From Vagococcus elongatus (lineage in GTDB: Bacteria > Bacillota > Bacilli > Lactobacillales > Vagococcaceae), in the NCBI RefSeq assembly GCF_003987645.1, contig NZ_NGKA01000002.1, positions 1 to 64,000 of the forward strand: a stretch of 64,000 bases of DNA, read 5' to 3'. Position 1 is the first letter of the stretch. Every line of letters starts with the position of its first letter. Position numbers and translations under genes: made by a program. Below are positions 27,711-36,918 of the stretch, piece after piece. The notes below the pieces were generated by a model. It was not told the DNA's origin. It did not search any database and saw nothing but the letters and a program-made list of their open reading frames with translations.

Positions 27711-27744
27711 AAACCTCAAAAGCACACTGCAGCTTTGAGGTTTT
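27711..27744 (-). terminator. pnp terminator
   Basis: AAAACCTCAAA and TTTGAGGTTTT arms with inner AGC/GCT pairing. It is A-rich on the left and T-rich on the right, so it can work on both strands. It lies 16 bases past the pnp stop codon. Confidence 0.85.
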
Positions 27745-27759
27745 CTATGGTTATTATTT

Positions 27760-29877
27760 TTAACTGTCTTTCTTATCTTCTTTAGGAATCATCGCTTTAC
27801 GAGAGGCATTGACACGTCCTTGGGAATCTATTTCAGTGACTTTGACTAAAATTTCATCTCCCATTTTCAATACATCTTCCACTTTTCTCACACGTTCGTG
27901 AGCAAGCTGAGAAATATGTACCAAAGCATCTTTCCCTTTAATCAAGTTTACGAATGCACCGAATTTTTCGATACGAACAACTTTTCCTAAGTAAACTTGT
28001 CCGACTTCCACTTCTTTTACCAAGTCTTCAATGATTTCGATTGCTTTGCGAATCATTGCAGCATCTGCAGAAGCGATGCTCACATTACCTTCTTGGTCAA
28101 TATCAATCTTAACTCCTGTTTCATCAATGATACTGTTGATAGTGTCTCCACCTTTACCGATAACATCTTTGATTTTCTCAGGTTTGATTTGAATCATTTC
28201 AATCTTAGGTGCGTACTGGCTCAACTCTTTGCGAGGTTCCGCAATAGTCTCAGTGATGACATCAAGGATTTCCAACCGAGCTTTTTTCGCCTGTGCAAGT
28301 GCCTCCGTCAAAATTTGTTCAGTAATTCCTTCGATTTTGATATCCATTTGCAAAGCAGTGATACCATTTTCAGTTCCAGCAACTTTAAAGTCCATATCTC
28401 CCAAATGATCTTCCAATCCTTGAATATCAGTCAAGATAGTATAGTCTTCGTCTTCCATCACTAATCCCATGGCAATCCCTGCCACAGGTGCTTTAATTGG
28501 AACACCTGCATCCATCAAGGCTAAAATCCCCGCGCAAATACTCGCTTGAGAAGATGAACCATTTGATTCCAATACTTCGGAAACAATCCGAATCATATAA
28601 GGAAATTCTTCTTCACTAGGAATAACTTGTGCCATGGCACGCTCTCCCAAAGCACCATGACCGATTTCACGACGACCGGGACCACGAGCAGGTCCGGTTG
28701 AACCAACAGAAAACTGTGGGAAATTATAATGATGGATAAATCGTTTGCTTTCCTCTATTCCTAAGCCATCGATGATTTGATGCTCACCTAATGGCGCTAA
28801 GGTAACAGCAGACATCGCTTGTGTTTGTCCCCGAGTAAATAATCCTGACCCGTGCACACGTGGAAGCAAGCCGACTTCTGCTGCCAATGGACGGATTTCA
28901 TCAATTTGACGGCCGTCAGGACGAACCTTCTCTTTGGTAATCAGACGACGAACTTCATCTTTTTCCAAATCTTCAGCAATTTGAGAAACTTCTTTCATTT
29001 TCTTAGCCAGCTCAACATTATCAGCAAATTTTTCTTCATAGACAGCTTTTATTTCCTTTTTCACTGCCTCGATATTTACTTCGCGTTCCAGCTTTTCTTC
29101 TGTTTGTATCGCAGCAATCATCCGTGAATGATAGGCTTCGTTGATTTCATGACGCAGCTCTTCAGAAACTTGCAGCAATTGGATTTCCATTTTTTCTTTA
29201 CCGACAGCGGCAACGATTTCTTCTTGGAAGGCAATCAATTCTTTTATTGCATCATGTCCAAAAAGTAGTGCGCCGAGCATATCTTCTTCGGAAACTTCTT
29301 TTGCACCACTTTCCACCATGTTGATGGCTTCTTTAGTTCCTGCGACACTTAAATCAATATCTGAAAGTTCATCTTGGGCTGGCGTCGGGTTTAAAATATA
29401 CTCTCCGTCAATACGTCCAACATTTACGCCGGCAATCGGTCCATTAAATGGAATATCTGAAATAGATAGTGCCAAAGATGACCCTAACATCGCTGTCATC
29501 TCAGGAGTACATTCTTGCTCAACACTCATCACAATATTAGTGATCTGCACATCATTACGAAAACCGTCTGCAAACATCGGGCGAATCGGACGGTCAATCA
29601 ATCGTGCGGTCAACGTCGCATTTTCACTTGGACGACCTTCACGTTTAATAAATCCACCGGGAACTTTTCCTACTGCATACATTTTTTCTTCATAGTTTAC
29701 TGTTAGTGGAAAGAAATCCACGTCCCTTGGCTCTCTTGAAGCGACTGCAGCAGTCAAGACAACAGTATCCCCATAACGAATCAAAACAGCTCCGTTAGCT
29801 TGTTTTGCTAATTGTCCCACTTCTACAGAAAGCGGACGTCCTCCCCATGTGGTGGAAAAAACTTTTTTTTCTGACAT
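27760..29877 (-). CDS. pnp: Polyribonucleotide nucleotidyltransferase (PNPase)
   Basis: 705 residues from ATG 29877, which has AAGGAGC nine bases upstream; an in-frame start 16 codons earlier lacks one. In order: two RNase PH-like domains (the second with [20 protein letters not shown], the phosphate-binding loop region), a KH domain ([15 protein letters not shown]) and an S1 domain ([20 protein letters not shown]). It degrades RNA 3' to 5' phosphorolytically and is part of the degradosome. It follows rpsO on the same strand, the common bacterial order, but has its own promoter. Confidence 0.98.
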   Translation of the reverse strand: MSEKKVFSTTWGGRPLSVEVGQLAKQANGAVLIRYGDTVVLTAAVASREPRDVDFFPLTVNYEEKMYAVGKVPGGFIKREGRPSENATLTARLIDRPIRPMFADGFRNDVQITNIVMSVEQECTPEMTAMLGSSLALSISDIPFNGPIAGVNVGRIDGEYILNPTPAQDELSDIDLSVAGTKEAINMVESGAKEVSEEDMLGALLFGHDAIKELIAFQEEIVAAVGKEKMEIQLLQVSEELRHEINEAYHSRMIAAIQTEEKLEREVNIEAVKKEIKAVYEEKFADNVELAKKMKEVSQIAEDLEKDEVRRLITKEKVRPDGRQIDEIRPLAAEVGLLPRVHGSGLFTRGQTQAMSAVTLAPLGEHQIIDGLGIEESKRFIHHYNFPQFSVGSTGPARGPGRREIGHGALGERAMAQVIPSEEEFPYMIRIVSEVLESNGSSSQASICAGILALMDAGVPIKAPVAGIAMGLVMEDEDYTILTDIQGLEDHLGDMDFKVAGTENGITALQMDIKIEGITEQILTEALAQAKKARLEILDVITETIAEPRKELSQYAPKIEMIQIKPEKIKDVIGKGGDTINSIIDETGVKIDIDQEGNVSIASADAAMIRKAIEIIEDLVKEVEVGQVYLGKVVRIEKFGAFVNLIKGKDALVHISQLAHERVRKVEDVLKMGDEILVKVTEIDSQGRVNASRKAMIPKEDKKDS

Positions 29878-29962
29878 TCTTTTTTGCTCCTTTGTATTTG
29901 AAAAGAATGATGGTCTACTAGACAAATGTCAATGATTTTTCAGCAAAAGCATTCACATTTGT

Positions 29963-29990
29963 ATAGTAGAAGAACACAACATCTTTTCAA
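29963..29990 (-). promoter_or_regulatory. pnp promoter
   Basis: On the minus strand TTGAAA (29985-29990) and TACTAT (29963-29968) lie 16 bases apart, downstream of the rpsO terminator and about 85 bases before the pnp start. Confidence 0.6.
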
Positions 29991-30012
29991 TTTTGATAGT
30001 TTTTAATACTAA

Positions 30013-30047
30013 AAGAAAGCGAGATTCAAAAAGAACCCCACTTTCTT
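30013..30047 (-). terminator. rpsO terminator
   Basis: Arms AAGAAAGCGAGA (30013-30024) and CCCCACTTTCTT (30036-30047) pair over 12 bp when G-T pairs are allowed. A T-rich tail follows on the minus strand. Confidence 0.7.
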
Positions 30048-30062
30048 AAGTTTTGACAAAAA

Positions 30063-30332
30063 TTAACGACGTAAGCCTAATTTTTGGATTAGCTCACGGT
30101 AACGTTGTACATCGTTGTTACGTAAATAAGCAAGCAAGTTACGACGATGACCAACTTTTCTCATCAGTCCACGGTAAGAATGATGATCTTTTTTGTGAAC
30201 TTGCGCGTGTTCGTTCAAATGATTGATTTCAGCCGTCAAGACTGCAATCTGAACTTCTGGAGAACCAGTATCTCCTTCATGACGAGCATATTCAGCAATA
30301 ATTTCATTTTTTCTTTCTTTAGACATTGCCAT
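30063..30332 (-). CDS. rpsO: 30S ribosomal protein S15
   Basis: 89 residues starting [28 protein letters not shown], the conserved S15 opening, and ending IQKLGLRR. It binds 16S rRNA early in 30S assembly. ATG 30332 has AGAGGTGGAG upstream and gives the family length; a GTG three codons earlier is less likely. Upstream lies an untranslated leader that may mediate S15 autoregulation. Confidence 0.98.
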   Translation of the reverse strand: MAMSKERKNEIIAEYARHEGDTGSPEVQIAVLTAEINHLNEHAQVHKKDHHSYRGLMRKVGHRRNLLAYLRNNDVQRYRELIQKLGLRR

Positions 30333-30341
30333 TGACTCCAC

Positions 30342-30423
30342 CTCTTTCTTCTATAGTCATCCAATAACTGAGTAACACGTTGGTGAATCGTCTAACCAAG
30401 TCATGGACGGTACAAATCGTACA
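30342..30423 (-). promoter_or_regulatory. rpsO 5' leader, possible S15 autoregulatory element
   Basis: The leader between the predicted start of transcription (about 30417) and the gene contains a hairpin with TTGGT/ACCAA arms about 50 bases before the ATG. In several bacteria S15 represses its own mRNA through such leaders. I see the hairpin; the regulatory role is inferred. Confidence 0.35.
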
Positions 30424-30452
30424 GTAATACTTTACATGATGACAGGTGTAAA
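30424..30452 (-). promoter_or_regulatory. rpsO promoter
   Basis: On the minus strand TTTACA (30447-30452) and TATTAC (30424-30429) lie exactly 17 bases apart. Confidence 0.55.
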
Positions 30453-30579
30453 AGCAAGAAGAAACCACCGATTTGCTCCCAAGAAAGGAGAAATAGAAGT
30501 CATGACCATCAAGAAAATAGCCGAAAGGAAGCTCAACATTTTTTTATTGCAAAATTATCTCACTTTTTTTCAGTCTATG

Positions 30580-30589
30580 GTAAAATGAA
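30580..30589 (+). promoter_or_regulatory. Extended -10 of the def gene
   Basis: TGGTAAAAT, an extended -10 element, lies about 30 bases before the def start. The upstream -35 region is T-rich without a clear consensus. Confidence 0.45.
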
Positions 30590-30612
30590 GAATTGAAAGG
30601 GAGTATTTTTAT

Positions 30613-31194
30613 ATGATTAAAATGGAAGATATTATTAGGGAAGGACACCCTACCTTGCGAAAAACTGCTGAGGAAGTTACATTTCCTCTATCAGATGAAA
30701 ACAAACAATTAACAGCGGATATGATGGAATTTCTAAAAAATAGCCAAAACCCAAAACTGGCAGAAAAATATGATTTGCGTGGCGGCGTCGGATTGGCTGC
30801 CCCCCAACTAGATGTGTCAAAAAAAATTATAGCGGTACGAATCCCAAATCCAAAATATAATCCCGAGGAAGAAGATACTGCTGAGTCCCCAACGTTATTT
30901 TCTGACATACTGATCAATCCTAAAATCATTAGCCACTCCGTTCAATTAGCTGGACTGGAAGATGGGGAAGGATGTTTATCCGTCGACCGGGTCGTCGAAG
31001 GAGTCGTTGTCAGAAATCTGCGAATCACCATCAGTTATTATACGGTGGATGGCACACGCCAAAAGAAAAAATTTAAAGGCTATGAAGCTATCGTGATTCA
31101 GCACGAAATAGACCATCTTAACGGGATCATGTTTTTTGATCGCATTGACGAACAAGACCCCTTTGCACTGCAAAAAGAAATTACATTGCTGTAG
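30613..31194 (+). CDS. def: Peptide deformylase
   Basis: 193 residues, a Gram-positive (type 2) enzyme with the usual insertion between motifs. Motif 1 GVGLAAPQ, motif 2 EGCLSVDR with the metal-binding Cys, and motif 3 QHEIDHLNG with the two His ligands and catalytic Glu are intact. It removes the formyl group from the N-terminal Met of new proteins in the cytosol. AAAGGGAG precedes the ATG. It stands alone, convergent with a HAD hydrolase gene. Confidence 0.97.
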   Translation: MIKMEDIIREGHPTLRKTAEEVTFPLSDENKQLTADMMEFLKNSQNPKLAEKYDLRGGVGLAAPQLDVSKKIIAVRIPNPKYNPEEEDTAESPTLFSDILINPKIISHSVQLAGLEDGEGCLSVDRVVEGVVVRNLRITISYYTVDGTRQKKKFKGYEAIVIQHEIDHLNGIMFFDRIDEQDPFALQKEITLL

Positions 31195-31221
31195 GATATT
31201 TTTTTTAAAATACATCCACAG

Positions 31222-31273
31222 CAAAACAACTCCTCTCAGCCATGAGCTATCATGACTTGGAGGAGCTGTTTTG
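31222..31273. terminator. Bidirectional terminator between def and HAD hydrolase genes
   Basis: CAAAACAACTCCTC pairs with GAGGAGCTGTTTTG except for one mismatch, and a small ATGA/TCAT stem sits inside. It lies between convergent genes and serves both. Confidence 0.85.
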
Positions 31274-31286
31274 TTTTCTTGAGAAT

Positions 31287-32057
31287 TTAAATCAATTCTA
31301 ATTCTTTCAAGGCACAATATATGCCGTCTTCTTCATTACTTTTAGTGACGATATCCGCTGACGCCTTGACCATTGCAGAAGCATTTGCCATCGCAATGCC
31401 TGTGCCTGCCTCTTTTAGCATTTCAATATCATTTTCCCCATCGCCAAAGGTAATAATATTTTTTGGTTTAATGCCGTGTTTTTGGGCTAGTACATGGATA
31501 GTCTTGGCTTTTGAACTTGACGCCGGAATGGCATCCGCACCATCTCCCCAGCGGGTCAGCCGCACCCTGTCAAGATTTTTTTCAAATTTCTTTTGCTGCT
31601 CAACTGTTATATAAATAGTAGCTTGAAAAATTGTATCTTGTTCAATATCTACCCCTTGACCAAGTTCGGCACCGTACATTGCTTTCAGCCGCGCTTTTAA
31701 GACAGGGTCAAGAAGCTTGCGATTGCTTTTAATTCCTTCAATAGAATGATAAATAGCATCCAACTGCCACTCATTGCAAAGACTCATCAACTCCACTAAA
31801 TCAGATTTCGGTAAGGGTTTTTCATAGGAAAGCTGATGATTAACAAAAGCGTAACCTCCGTTACACAAAGCATAATGATGGATGCCCGATTCTTCGATAA
31901 CCCCTCTGCTAGTCGACAAACTTCTTCCGGTAGCAATCATCACAAAATGACCCTCTGCCTGCAACTGTCTAATCAGCTTTTTATTACGCTCCGTGACCTG
32001 CCGCTGATCATTTAATAATGTACCATCCAAATCAAATGCGATTAATTTTTTTGTCAT
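31287..32057 (-). CDS. HAD-superfamily Cof-type phosphatase (second copy of the family)
   Basis: 256 residues with DLDGTLLN (motif I), IATGRS (motif II), SSSKAKTIHVL (motif III Lys) and GDGENDIEML (motif IV), and a C2 cap. AGAGGG precedes the ATG. It belongs to the same Cof subfamily as the enzyme at 15008-15781, but the two sequences are clearly different outside the motifs. The substrate is probably a sugar phosphate; not predictable further. Confidence 0.93.
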   Translation of the reverse strand: MTKKLIAFDLDGTLLNDQRQVTERNKKLIRQLQAEGHFVMIATGRSLSTSRGVIEESGIHHYALCNGGYAFVNHQLSYEKPLPKSDLVELMSLCNEWQLDAIYHSIEGIKSNRKLLDPVLKARLKAMYGAELGQGVDIEQDTIFQATIYITVEQQKKFEKNLDRVRLTRWGDGADAIPASSSKAKTIHVLAQKHGIKPKNIITFGDGENDIEMLKEAGTGIAMANASAMVKASADIVTKSNEEDGIYCALKELELI

Positions 32058-32087
32058 TGCTTCCCTCTTTCATAGTAAACACTTGAT

Positions 32088-32735
32088 TCATGATAAATAC
32101 TTGCTGCCTTCCCGAACGGCCAGATTGCTCAAATCATGGGCTGAGATAAATTGCCGAACCCACTCGGGATTAGTCTTACTGTACTGACGAAGAGACCAGC
32201 CGATAGCTTTTTGGATAAAAAATTCCTCCGTCTTCAAATCTTTCAGAATGCTCTTTTCCAAGTAATCCGTTTTGGTGTTTTCCCGAAACATCAACTGCAA
32301 ATTGATAGCCACTCGTCTCATCCAAAAATCTTGACTATGATAAAACAAATGAAAAACTTCATCAAAGCAGTCCATGTTTTGCTCCACCCAGAGAGCGAAA
32401 AACTTTCGCCATGCATCCACACTGTCCCACCATGTTTTTTCACTGACAAGTCCGCTAAGTTTTTTGACTTCTGTCATCGTCATTTTTCTTACATTAGCAA
32501 TCGCCAAGTCAATAGCAATATACTGATATTCACGTTCTTTCCTATCATAATAGTCAGTAATCAAACTGACCACTTCAGCCACAGACAGTAATCTGCTTTC
32601 TTTCATCAATGCTTTGGATAATGATTTCCTTTCTTGAGACTGAACACCGCAAAAAGGAAATTTATTTTTCATGTATTTTGCCATCTCTACCTGTTTGTCA
32701 GGATAAATAGGCAATGTGATAGTTAATTGCGTCAC
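32088..32735 (-). CDS. AlkD-like DNA alkylation repair protein
   Basis: About 215 residues, all helical. The C-terminal pattern FIQKAIGWSLRQYSKTNPEWV and the WWDSVD segment match the HEAT-like-repeat DNA glycosylases of the AlkD family, which remove alkylated purines such as 3- and 7-alkyl bases. I place the start at GTG 32735, which has AAGGAG nine bases upstream; the longer reading would start at a TTG adjoining that site. It follows lrgB by 15 bases, so it may be expressed with the lrgAB genes. Confidence 0.85.
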   Translation of the reverse strand: MTQLTITLPIYPDKQVEMAKYMKNKFPFCGVQSQERKSLSKALMKESRLLSVAEVVSLITDYYDRKEREYQYIAIDLAIANVRKMTMTEVKKLSGLVSEKTWWDSVDAWRKFFALWVEQNMDCFDEVFHLFYHSQDFWMRRVAINLQLMFRENTKTDYLEKSILKDLKTEEFFIQKAIGWSLRQYSKTNPEWVRQFISAHDLSNLAVREGSKYLS

Positions 32736-32750
32736 TTTCAGCAACTCCTT

Positions 32751-33461
32751 TTAAGTAAACAAAAAGACATTTGCCAATTCCATGGAAATCGGGGCAAAGA
32801 CAACTGTGGCAATCCCTGCCAGTCCAATCGCTAAGCCAGACATCGCCCCTTGAATTTCTCCCATCTCCATCGCCGTACTTGTACCGATAGCATGGGAAGT
32901 AGTTCCTAAGGCTAACCCTTGAGCAATAGGGTCTGTGATAGAAAACAACTGCAAAAACGGAATAGCCATCAAGGGAGCAAAAACCCCTGTAATAATCACT
33001 GCCAGCACTGTGATTGCTGCAACGCCGCCCATTTGTGTCGATAAATCCATGGCAATAGCTGTGGTAACAGATTTCGGTACAAGAGACGCAGCCAGAACTT
33101 TATCCAATTTAAACAGAAAAGCCAATCCCAAGACCATGAGAATATTTAATAGAGAGCCTACCCCTATCCCCACCATAATAGATAATGAATGTTTTTTTAT
33201 TAAATGCAAAGAGCGATAAAGGGGTATAGCTAACGCAACCGTTGCCGGAGCGATAAACATATCTACATATTTGGCTCCCACAAAATAGTCTTCATAAGAC
33301 ACATTAAAGACATTTAGCAGAAGGATGATTGTCACGATCGAAAAAGCTAAAGGATTCAGCCATTTTATTTTTCTAGTCTGTTCTATCCGCCTAAAAAAGA
33401 GGAAGACTGCGAGCGTCAAAGTAAAACCAAACATCGGATCACTCGTCAATTGTTGTACCAT
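32751..33461 (-). CDS. lrgB: LrgB/CidB-family membrane protein
   Basis: 236 residues with about six membrane segments and the conserved KSVTTAIA and GTTSHAIGTSTAMEMGE stretches of the LrgB family. LrgA and LrgB together modulate murein hydrolase activity and, in some species, pyruvate uptake. AAGGAGGACG lies seven bases before the ATG. The start overlaps the end of lrgA by 23 bases, so translation is coupled. Confidence 0.93.
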   Translation of the reverse strand: MVQQLTSDPMFGFTLTLAVFLFFRRIEQTRKIKWLNPLAFSIVTIILLLNVFNVSYEDYFVGAKYVDMFIAPATVALAIPLYRSLHLIKKHSLSIMVGIGVGSLLNILMVLGLAFLFKLDKVLAASLVPKSVTTAIAMDLSTQMGGVAAITVLAVIITGVFAPLMAIPFLQLFSITDPIAQGLALGTTSHAIGTSTAMEMGEIQGAMSGLAIGLAGIATVVFAPISMELANVFLFT

Positions 33462-33843
33462 GTTCCACGTCCTCCTTCGTAATATTTACTTTGGTCACTT
33501 CTTTCTTCATCTTCAGCCATTGGGATAATCGGCCGACCACAAACAAAGAAACGACAAATGTCACAAATAAAATCAACAACAGTTTTAACAAACTGCCCTT
33601 TACCAAATCAAAATGAAGCATCAAACCCACACCTGCTGGTAAAAAGAAAATACTTAAAATTTCCAATAAATAGTCTCCCACCAACGCCACATGTCTTTCT
33701 TTTACTACCCCGGACACTAAGGCTGCCAATAAAAAAATCATCCCTATAACGCTCCCGGGAATCGGTAAATGGAAGATTACTTGTAAACTTTTTCCTAAGA
33801 AAGTAAATAATAAAATTATCAATAATTCACGTAAAATTTTCAT
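33439..33843 (-). CDS. lrgA: LrgA/CidA-family holin-like protein
   Basis: 134 residues with four predicted membrane segments. The opening LLFTFLGKSLQVIFHLPIPGSVIGM is the conserved LrgA/CidA core. It is a holin-like partner of LrgB in the cytoplasmic membrane. AAGGTGGGG precedes the ATG. It forms an operon with lrgB and probably the AlkD-like gene; in related species a LytSR-type system drives it, but none is present in this window. Confidence 0.93.
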   Translation of the reverse strand: MKILRELLIILLFTFLGKSLQVIFHLPIPGSVIGMIFLLAALVSGVVKERHVALVGDYLLEILSIFFLPAGVGLMLHFDLVKGSLLKLLLILFVTFVVSLFVVGRLSQWLKMKKEVTKVNITKEDVEHGTTIDE

Positions 33844-33912
33844 GAAACCCCACCTTCAAAAACAATTATAGCATAAACCAAGACAGACAATAAAATTAAT
33901 GTTGGGTAATAA

Positions 33913-33942
33913 TTGACTTTCAGCTAAAATGTGAGGTATACT
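33913..33942 (+). promoter_or_regulatory. rpsD promoter
   Basis: TTGACT (33913-33918) and TATACT (33937-33942) lie 18 bases apart. A leader of about 170 bases follows before rpsD. Confidence 0.75.
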
Positions 33943-33949
33943 TGTAGGC

Positions 33950-34122
33950 GTGTAAAATAATGCAGCTAGAAAATATGTAAGCTCGTAAACAGTTTGTCGC
34001 CTTTTGTGGGTTCAATTGTGTAACCGCGGCTGCAAAGGTGAAGATTGAAGGATAAACTGAACGAATACAAAATTTTCAATTGATTATTTTACTCCAAACA
34101 TATTATATTGGAGGAATTTTAA
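33950..34122 (+). promoter_or_regulatory. rpsD 5' leader, probable S4 autoregulatory leader
   Basis: A long untranslated leader between the promoter and rpsD. In Bacillus the S4 leader folds to bind S4 and repress rpsD, and single-gene rpsD units of Firmicutes often carry it. The leader here has GC-containing segments (CCGCGGCTGC) in an AT-rich surrounding, consistent with structure. I have not verified the family fold. Confidence 0.45.
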
Positions 34123-34734
34123 ATGTCACGATACACTGGACCAAGCTGGAAAGTTTCTCGCCGTTTAGGCATCTCACTTTCTGGAACAGGTAAAGAATTA
34201 GCACGTCGTCCATATGCACCTGGTCAACACGGACCTAACAGCCGTGGAAAAAAATCTGAATACGGGATGCAGATGACGGAAAAACAAAAACTACGTCACA
34301 TGTACGGTATGAACGAACGCCAATTTGTTAATACTTTTATCAAAGCCGGCAAACTTAAAGAAGGTAAACACGGTGTCAACTTCATGATCATGCTTGAACA
34401 ACGTTTGGATAATGTTGTTTATCAATTAGGTTTGGCAACCACTCGTCGCCAAGCTCGTCAATTAGTGAATCATGGTCACATCTTAGTTGATGGCAAACGT
34501 GTAGATATCCCTTCTTACCAAGTAAGCGTTGGGCAAGTGATTTCTGTTAAAGAAAAATCACAAAACCTTAACATTATCAAAGAAGCCGTCGAATCTTCTA
34601 TCGGCCGCCCTGCCTACGTTAGTTTCGATGATGAAAAACTTGAAGGTAGCTTAACTCGCTTACCTGAACGTGAAGAACTTTCTCAAGAAATTGATGAGTC
34701 TTACATCGTTGAATTCTACAACAAGAAACTTTAA
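34123..34734 (+). CDS. rpsD: 30S ribosomal protein S4
   Basis: 203 residues, the standard length, with the S4 core ([26 protein letters not shown]) and the N-terminal [20 protein letters not shown]. It binds 16S rRNA and starts 30S assembly. GGAGG lies upstream of the ATG. Transcribed alone, the usual Firmicute position away from the S13-S11 operon. Confidence 0.98.
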   Translation: MSRYTGPSWKVSRRLGISLSGTGKELARRPYAPGQHGPNSRGKKSEYGMQMTEKQKLRHMYGMNERQFVNTFIKAGKLKEGKHGVNFMIMLEQRLDNVVYQLGLATTRRQARQLVNHGHILVDGKRVDIPSYQVSVGQVISVKEKSQNLNIIKEAVESSIGRPAYVSFDDEKLEGSLTRLPEREELSQEIDESYIVEFYNKKL

Positions 34735-34743
34735 GATTGCACT

Positions 34744-34787
34744 AAAAGCACTTAAACCCTTTTTCAGAGGGATTAAGTGCTTTTTTA
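34744..34787 (+). terminator. rpsD terminator
   Basis: AAAAGCACTTAA and TTAAGTGCTTTT arms with inner CCCT/AGGG pairing and a T run after the right arm. Confidence 0.9.
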
Positions 34788-34900
34788 TTTATTCATAAGA
34801 GCATATCCTGACTTTTGAATACTTTGATGTGAGAATAACATTTCTTAGAAAGAACCTATACACCCAGTGAATGGATAAACATAGAATTCCAATTAACTGT

Positions 34901-35413
34901 CTATTTCTGTAGGTTTTCCAATATTTTTCTGACGACAATTTGTGTGTCTTCGGAATTATTAGAAATAACATCAGTAAACTCAAGCTGATTACATTTCTCT
35001 AAAAATTCGTCTAGTTTTGATACTCCCCATTCGAAAGTCCCGTCGTTTCTTTTCTTCAGTCTCATATAAATTTGGTCCTTTGTTACTTCCAATAAAAAAT
35101 GTTTTACTATATGTCCTTTATCTCTTAGACCCTGAATTAGTTCTTCGTAATACTTCTTTTTATAAAGAGTCATCGGTACAATAATATCCCCATCAAATTC
35201 ATCAGAAATTTTCCCTAACAGTTTCTTGTTAAAATCTCTCCATTCCGGATAATCTTGAGAGTCGTCTAACTTCATACAGTCAGGATATAATTTCTGAATA
35301 GTACCGCCAATAATTTCAGGATCGTAGATTATTGAGCCTTCTAATACTGCGCTTAGTTCTTTTGCAATGGTAGTTTTTCCCGATCCAAACGCTCCATTTA
35401 TTCAAATAATCAT
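34901..35413 (-). pseudogene. P-loop nucleoside-kinase-like protein (TmrB/AAA type) with TGA at codon 4
   Basis: Reading from ATG 35413, which has AAGGAG six bases upstream, the frame gives MII, then TGA (35402-35404), then INGAFGSGKTT and continues open for about 165 codons. The Walker A motif GAFGSGKTT is intact, and the rest (YDPEIIGG, FLLEVTKDQIYMRLKKR, C-terminal coiled region) resembles TmrB-like or AAA_33-type small kinases. The TGA stands where related proteins usually have a Trp, so a single G-to-A change would explain it. Without re-initiation only the part from ATG 35275 (124 residues, lacking Walker A) could be made. Probably inactive. Confidence 0.75.
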
Positions 35414-36100
35414 AGTACTCCTTTCTAAAACCACATTAATATTTTTTTATCAAATTTTACCAAACATAATTATAATTTGAAAAACAATCACTCCTTAAAA
35501 GGGGATTATTAATACAATGACAATTTAATCACTGATAAACTTCAAGTTACAAAATTTCTTTTCACATTCAAAAACGAAAGGCTTGAATAGATTTTCTAGT
35601 ACCTACTTTTTATAATTTTTCATAGTTTTAGTGAAATATTCGCCTTAAAAAGTTTGCCGAATGACGTAACATTTGAACTTTTTGACCATATCGCTAATAT
35701 CAACTTTTTTCAAGTACCCCAGCTCACTTACTAATTTATGATGCTATTCAACCCTCTCATAAAAGCTTGTTTTTTGTCTAATCCTGCACGAAATATCCTC
35801 TCCCACTTTATTCAAAATTTTATGTAACGATTTCCATAATTTAAAAAATAGAGCGTGAACCGCTCATACTGTGCTCACATTTTTTTATTGGCTTATTTTA
35901 CCCAAAAACATATTTCTTCTCCGAATAGATAATCCAGCTTGCATTATCAACTTCTGCAACTAAACTAAACCTAATCCTTGATGTAGCAGCATGTCAAAGG
36001 TCTTGTACATGCTAAAAACCCAGAAAATCTATAAATCTTCCAGCGGATTTGATACAATATCGTCAAATAAAGGGATATCATTTAATAAAAGGGGAACTAG
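35414..36100. other. Long AT-rich intergenic region
   Basis: About 690 bases with no supportable gene. It looks like decayed sequence, but I recognise no family. Its right end must hold the promoter of the XRE-type regulator; TGATACAAT near 36050-36058 is a possible extended -10. Confidence 0.35.
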
Positions 36101-36781
36101 ATGAACGTTGGAAAAATTATCAAAGAAAAAAGATTAGAGTTAAATCTTACTCAGGAGGAAGTCGCTGCTAGCCTTTTTGTTTCCAGACAAACCATTTCAA
36201 ACTGGGAAAACGAGAAAACTTTGCCAGATATCGAAAGCCTAATTCGTTTAGCAGAATTTTATGACATTTCCCTAGACAAATTATTGCTAAAAGGATCTGA
36301 TGTTGTGGAAAATATTAAGAAACAAGAAAAAAATGCCGACTTAAGGCGCCTTATGAGATTGATCGCTTTTTCGAAATTGATAAATATTTTCCTCTTAGGC
36401 GTATGGATTACCATGATGGCCACTAGCCAACTAGGCCTTGAAATAATTCTTCCATTGCTGATTATCACAGTAGTAAACTTTGCTTTCTCTTTAACTACTC
36501 TAGACTCTAACAGCTTGACTGAGACAAATAATGAGCGTCATTCGTCCGATATAAAAGATGAAAATAAAATGTATGGTCCAGAAATTTTCGGATTATTATA
36601 TTCGGTTCTGTTAAATTTTTTCATTGCCGGCATACTGTTATACAAAGGTATCGATTTATTCAAAGAAGGCCAAATAATGCAGGGAAGTCTTTACATTTTA
36701 GCATTCATTGTCTTCGCTTCATGGAGCATTTATTCTATCAAAAAATTCTGGAGACTTTATAAACAAAGTCTGAAAAAATGA
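36101..36781 (+). CDS. Membrane-anchored XRE-family transcriptional regulator
   Basis: 226 residues. Residues 1-62 are an XRE helix-turn-helix (LTQEEVAASLFVSRQTISNWENEKTLPDIESLIRLA). The C-terminal half has about four hydrophobic segments (about 88-135 and 158-210), so the DNA-binding domain is tethered to the membrane. AAAGGGG lies upstream. Such proteins are common in lactic acid bacteria, often controlling a neighbouring membrane protein; no such neighbour remains here. A strong terminator follows. Confidence 0.9.
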   Translation: MNVGKIIKEKRLELNLTQEEVAASLFVSRQTISNWENEKTLPDIESLIRLAEFYDISLDKLLLKGSDVVENIKKQEKNADLRRLMRLIAFSKLINIFLLGVWITMMATSQLGLEIILPLLIITVVNFAFSLTTLDSNSLTETNNERHSSDIKDENKMYGPEIFGLLYSVLLNFFIAGILLYKGIDLFKEGQIMQGSLYILAFIVFASWSIYSIKKFWRLYKQSLKK

Positions 36782-36795
36782 GTTCTATAATATTT

Positions 36796-36841
36796 AGTGC
36801 CGGAAGAAAACCCGATAGGTTTTCTTCCGGCACTATTTTTT
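36796..36841 (+). terminator. Terminator of the XRE-type regulator gene
   Basis: Near-perfect 17-bp stem (AGTGCCGGAAGAAAACC and complement) with a 4-6 base loop, followed by ATTTTTT. Confidence 0.93.
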
Positions 36842-36918
36842 CACAAAATGTATAAAAAAAGAAATATCAATTAATAGAATTAAGTCAATAAACCAATTCA
36901 CCAAGAAAGGATATCTTC

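Noticed and set aside
30403-30588. Plus-strand 61-codon frame between rpsO and def
   Set aside because: It lacks a ribosome-binding site and overlaps the rpsO promoter and leader. No family resemblance.
34789-34983. Minus-strand 64-codon frame after rpsD
   Set aside because: It overlaps the end of the P-loop kinase-like pseudogene in another frame and has no start signals.
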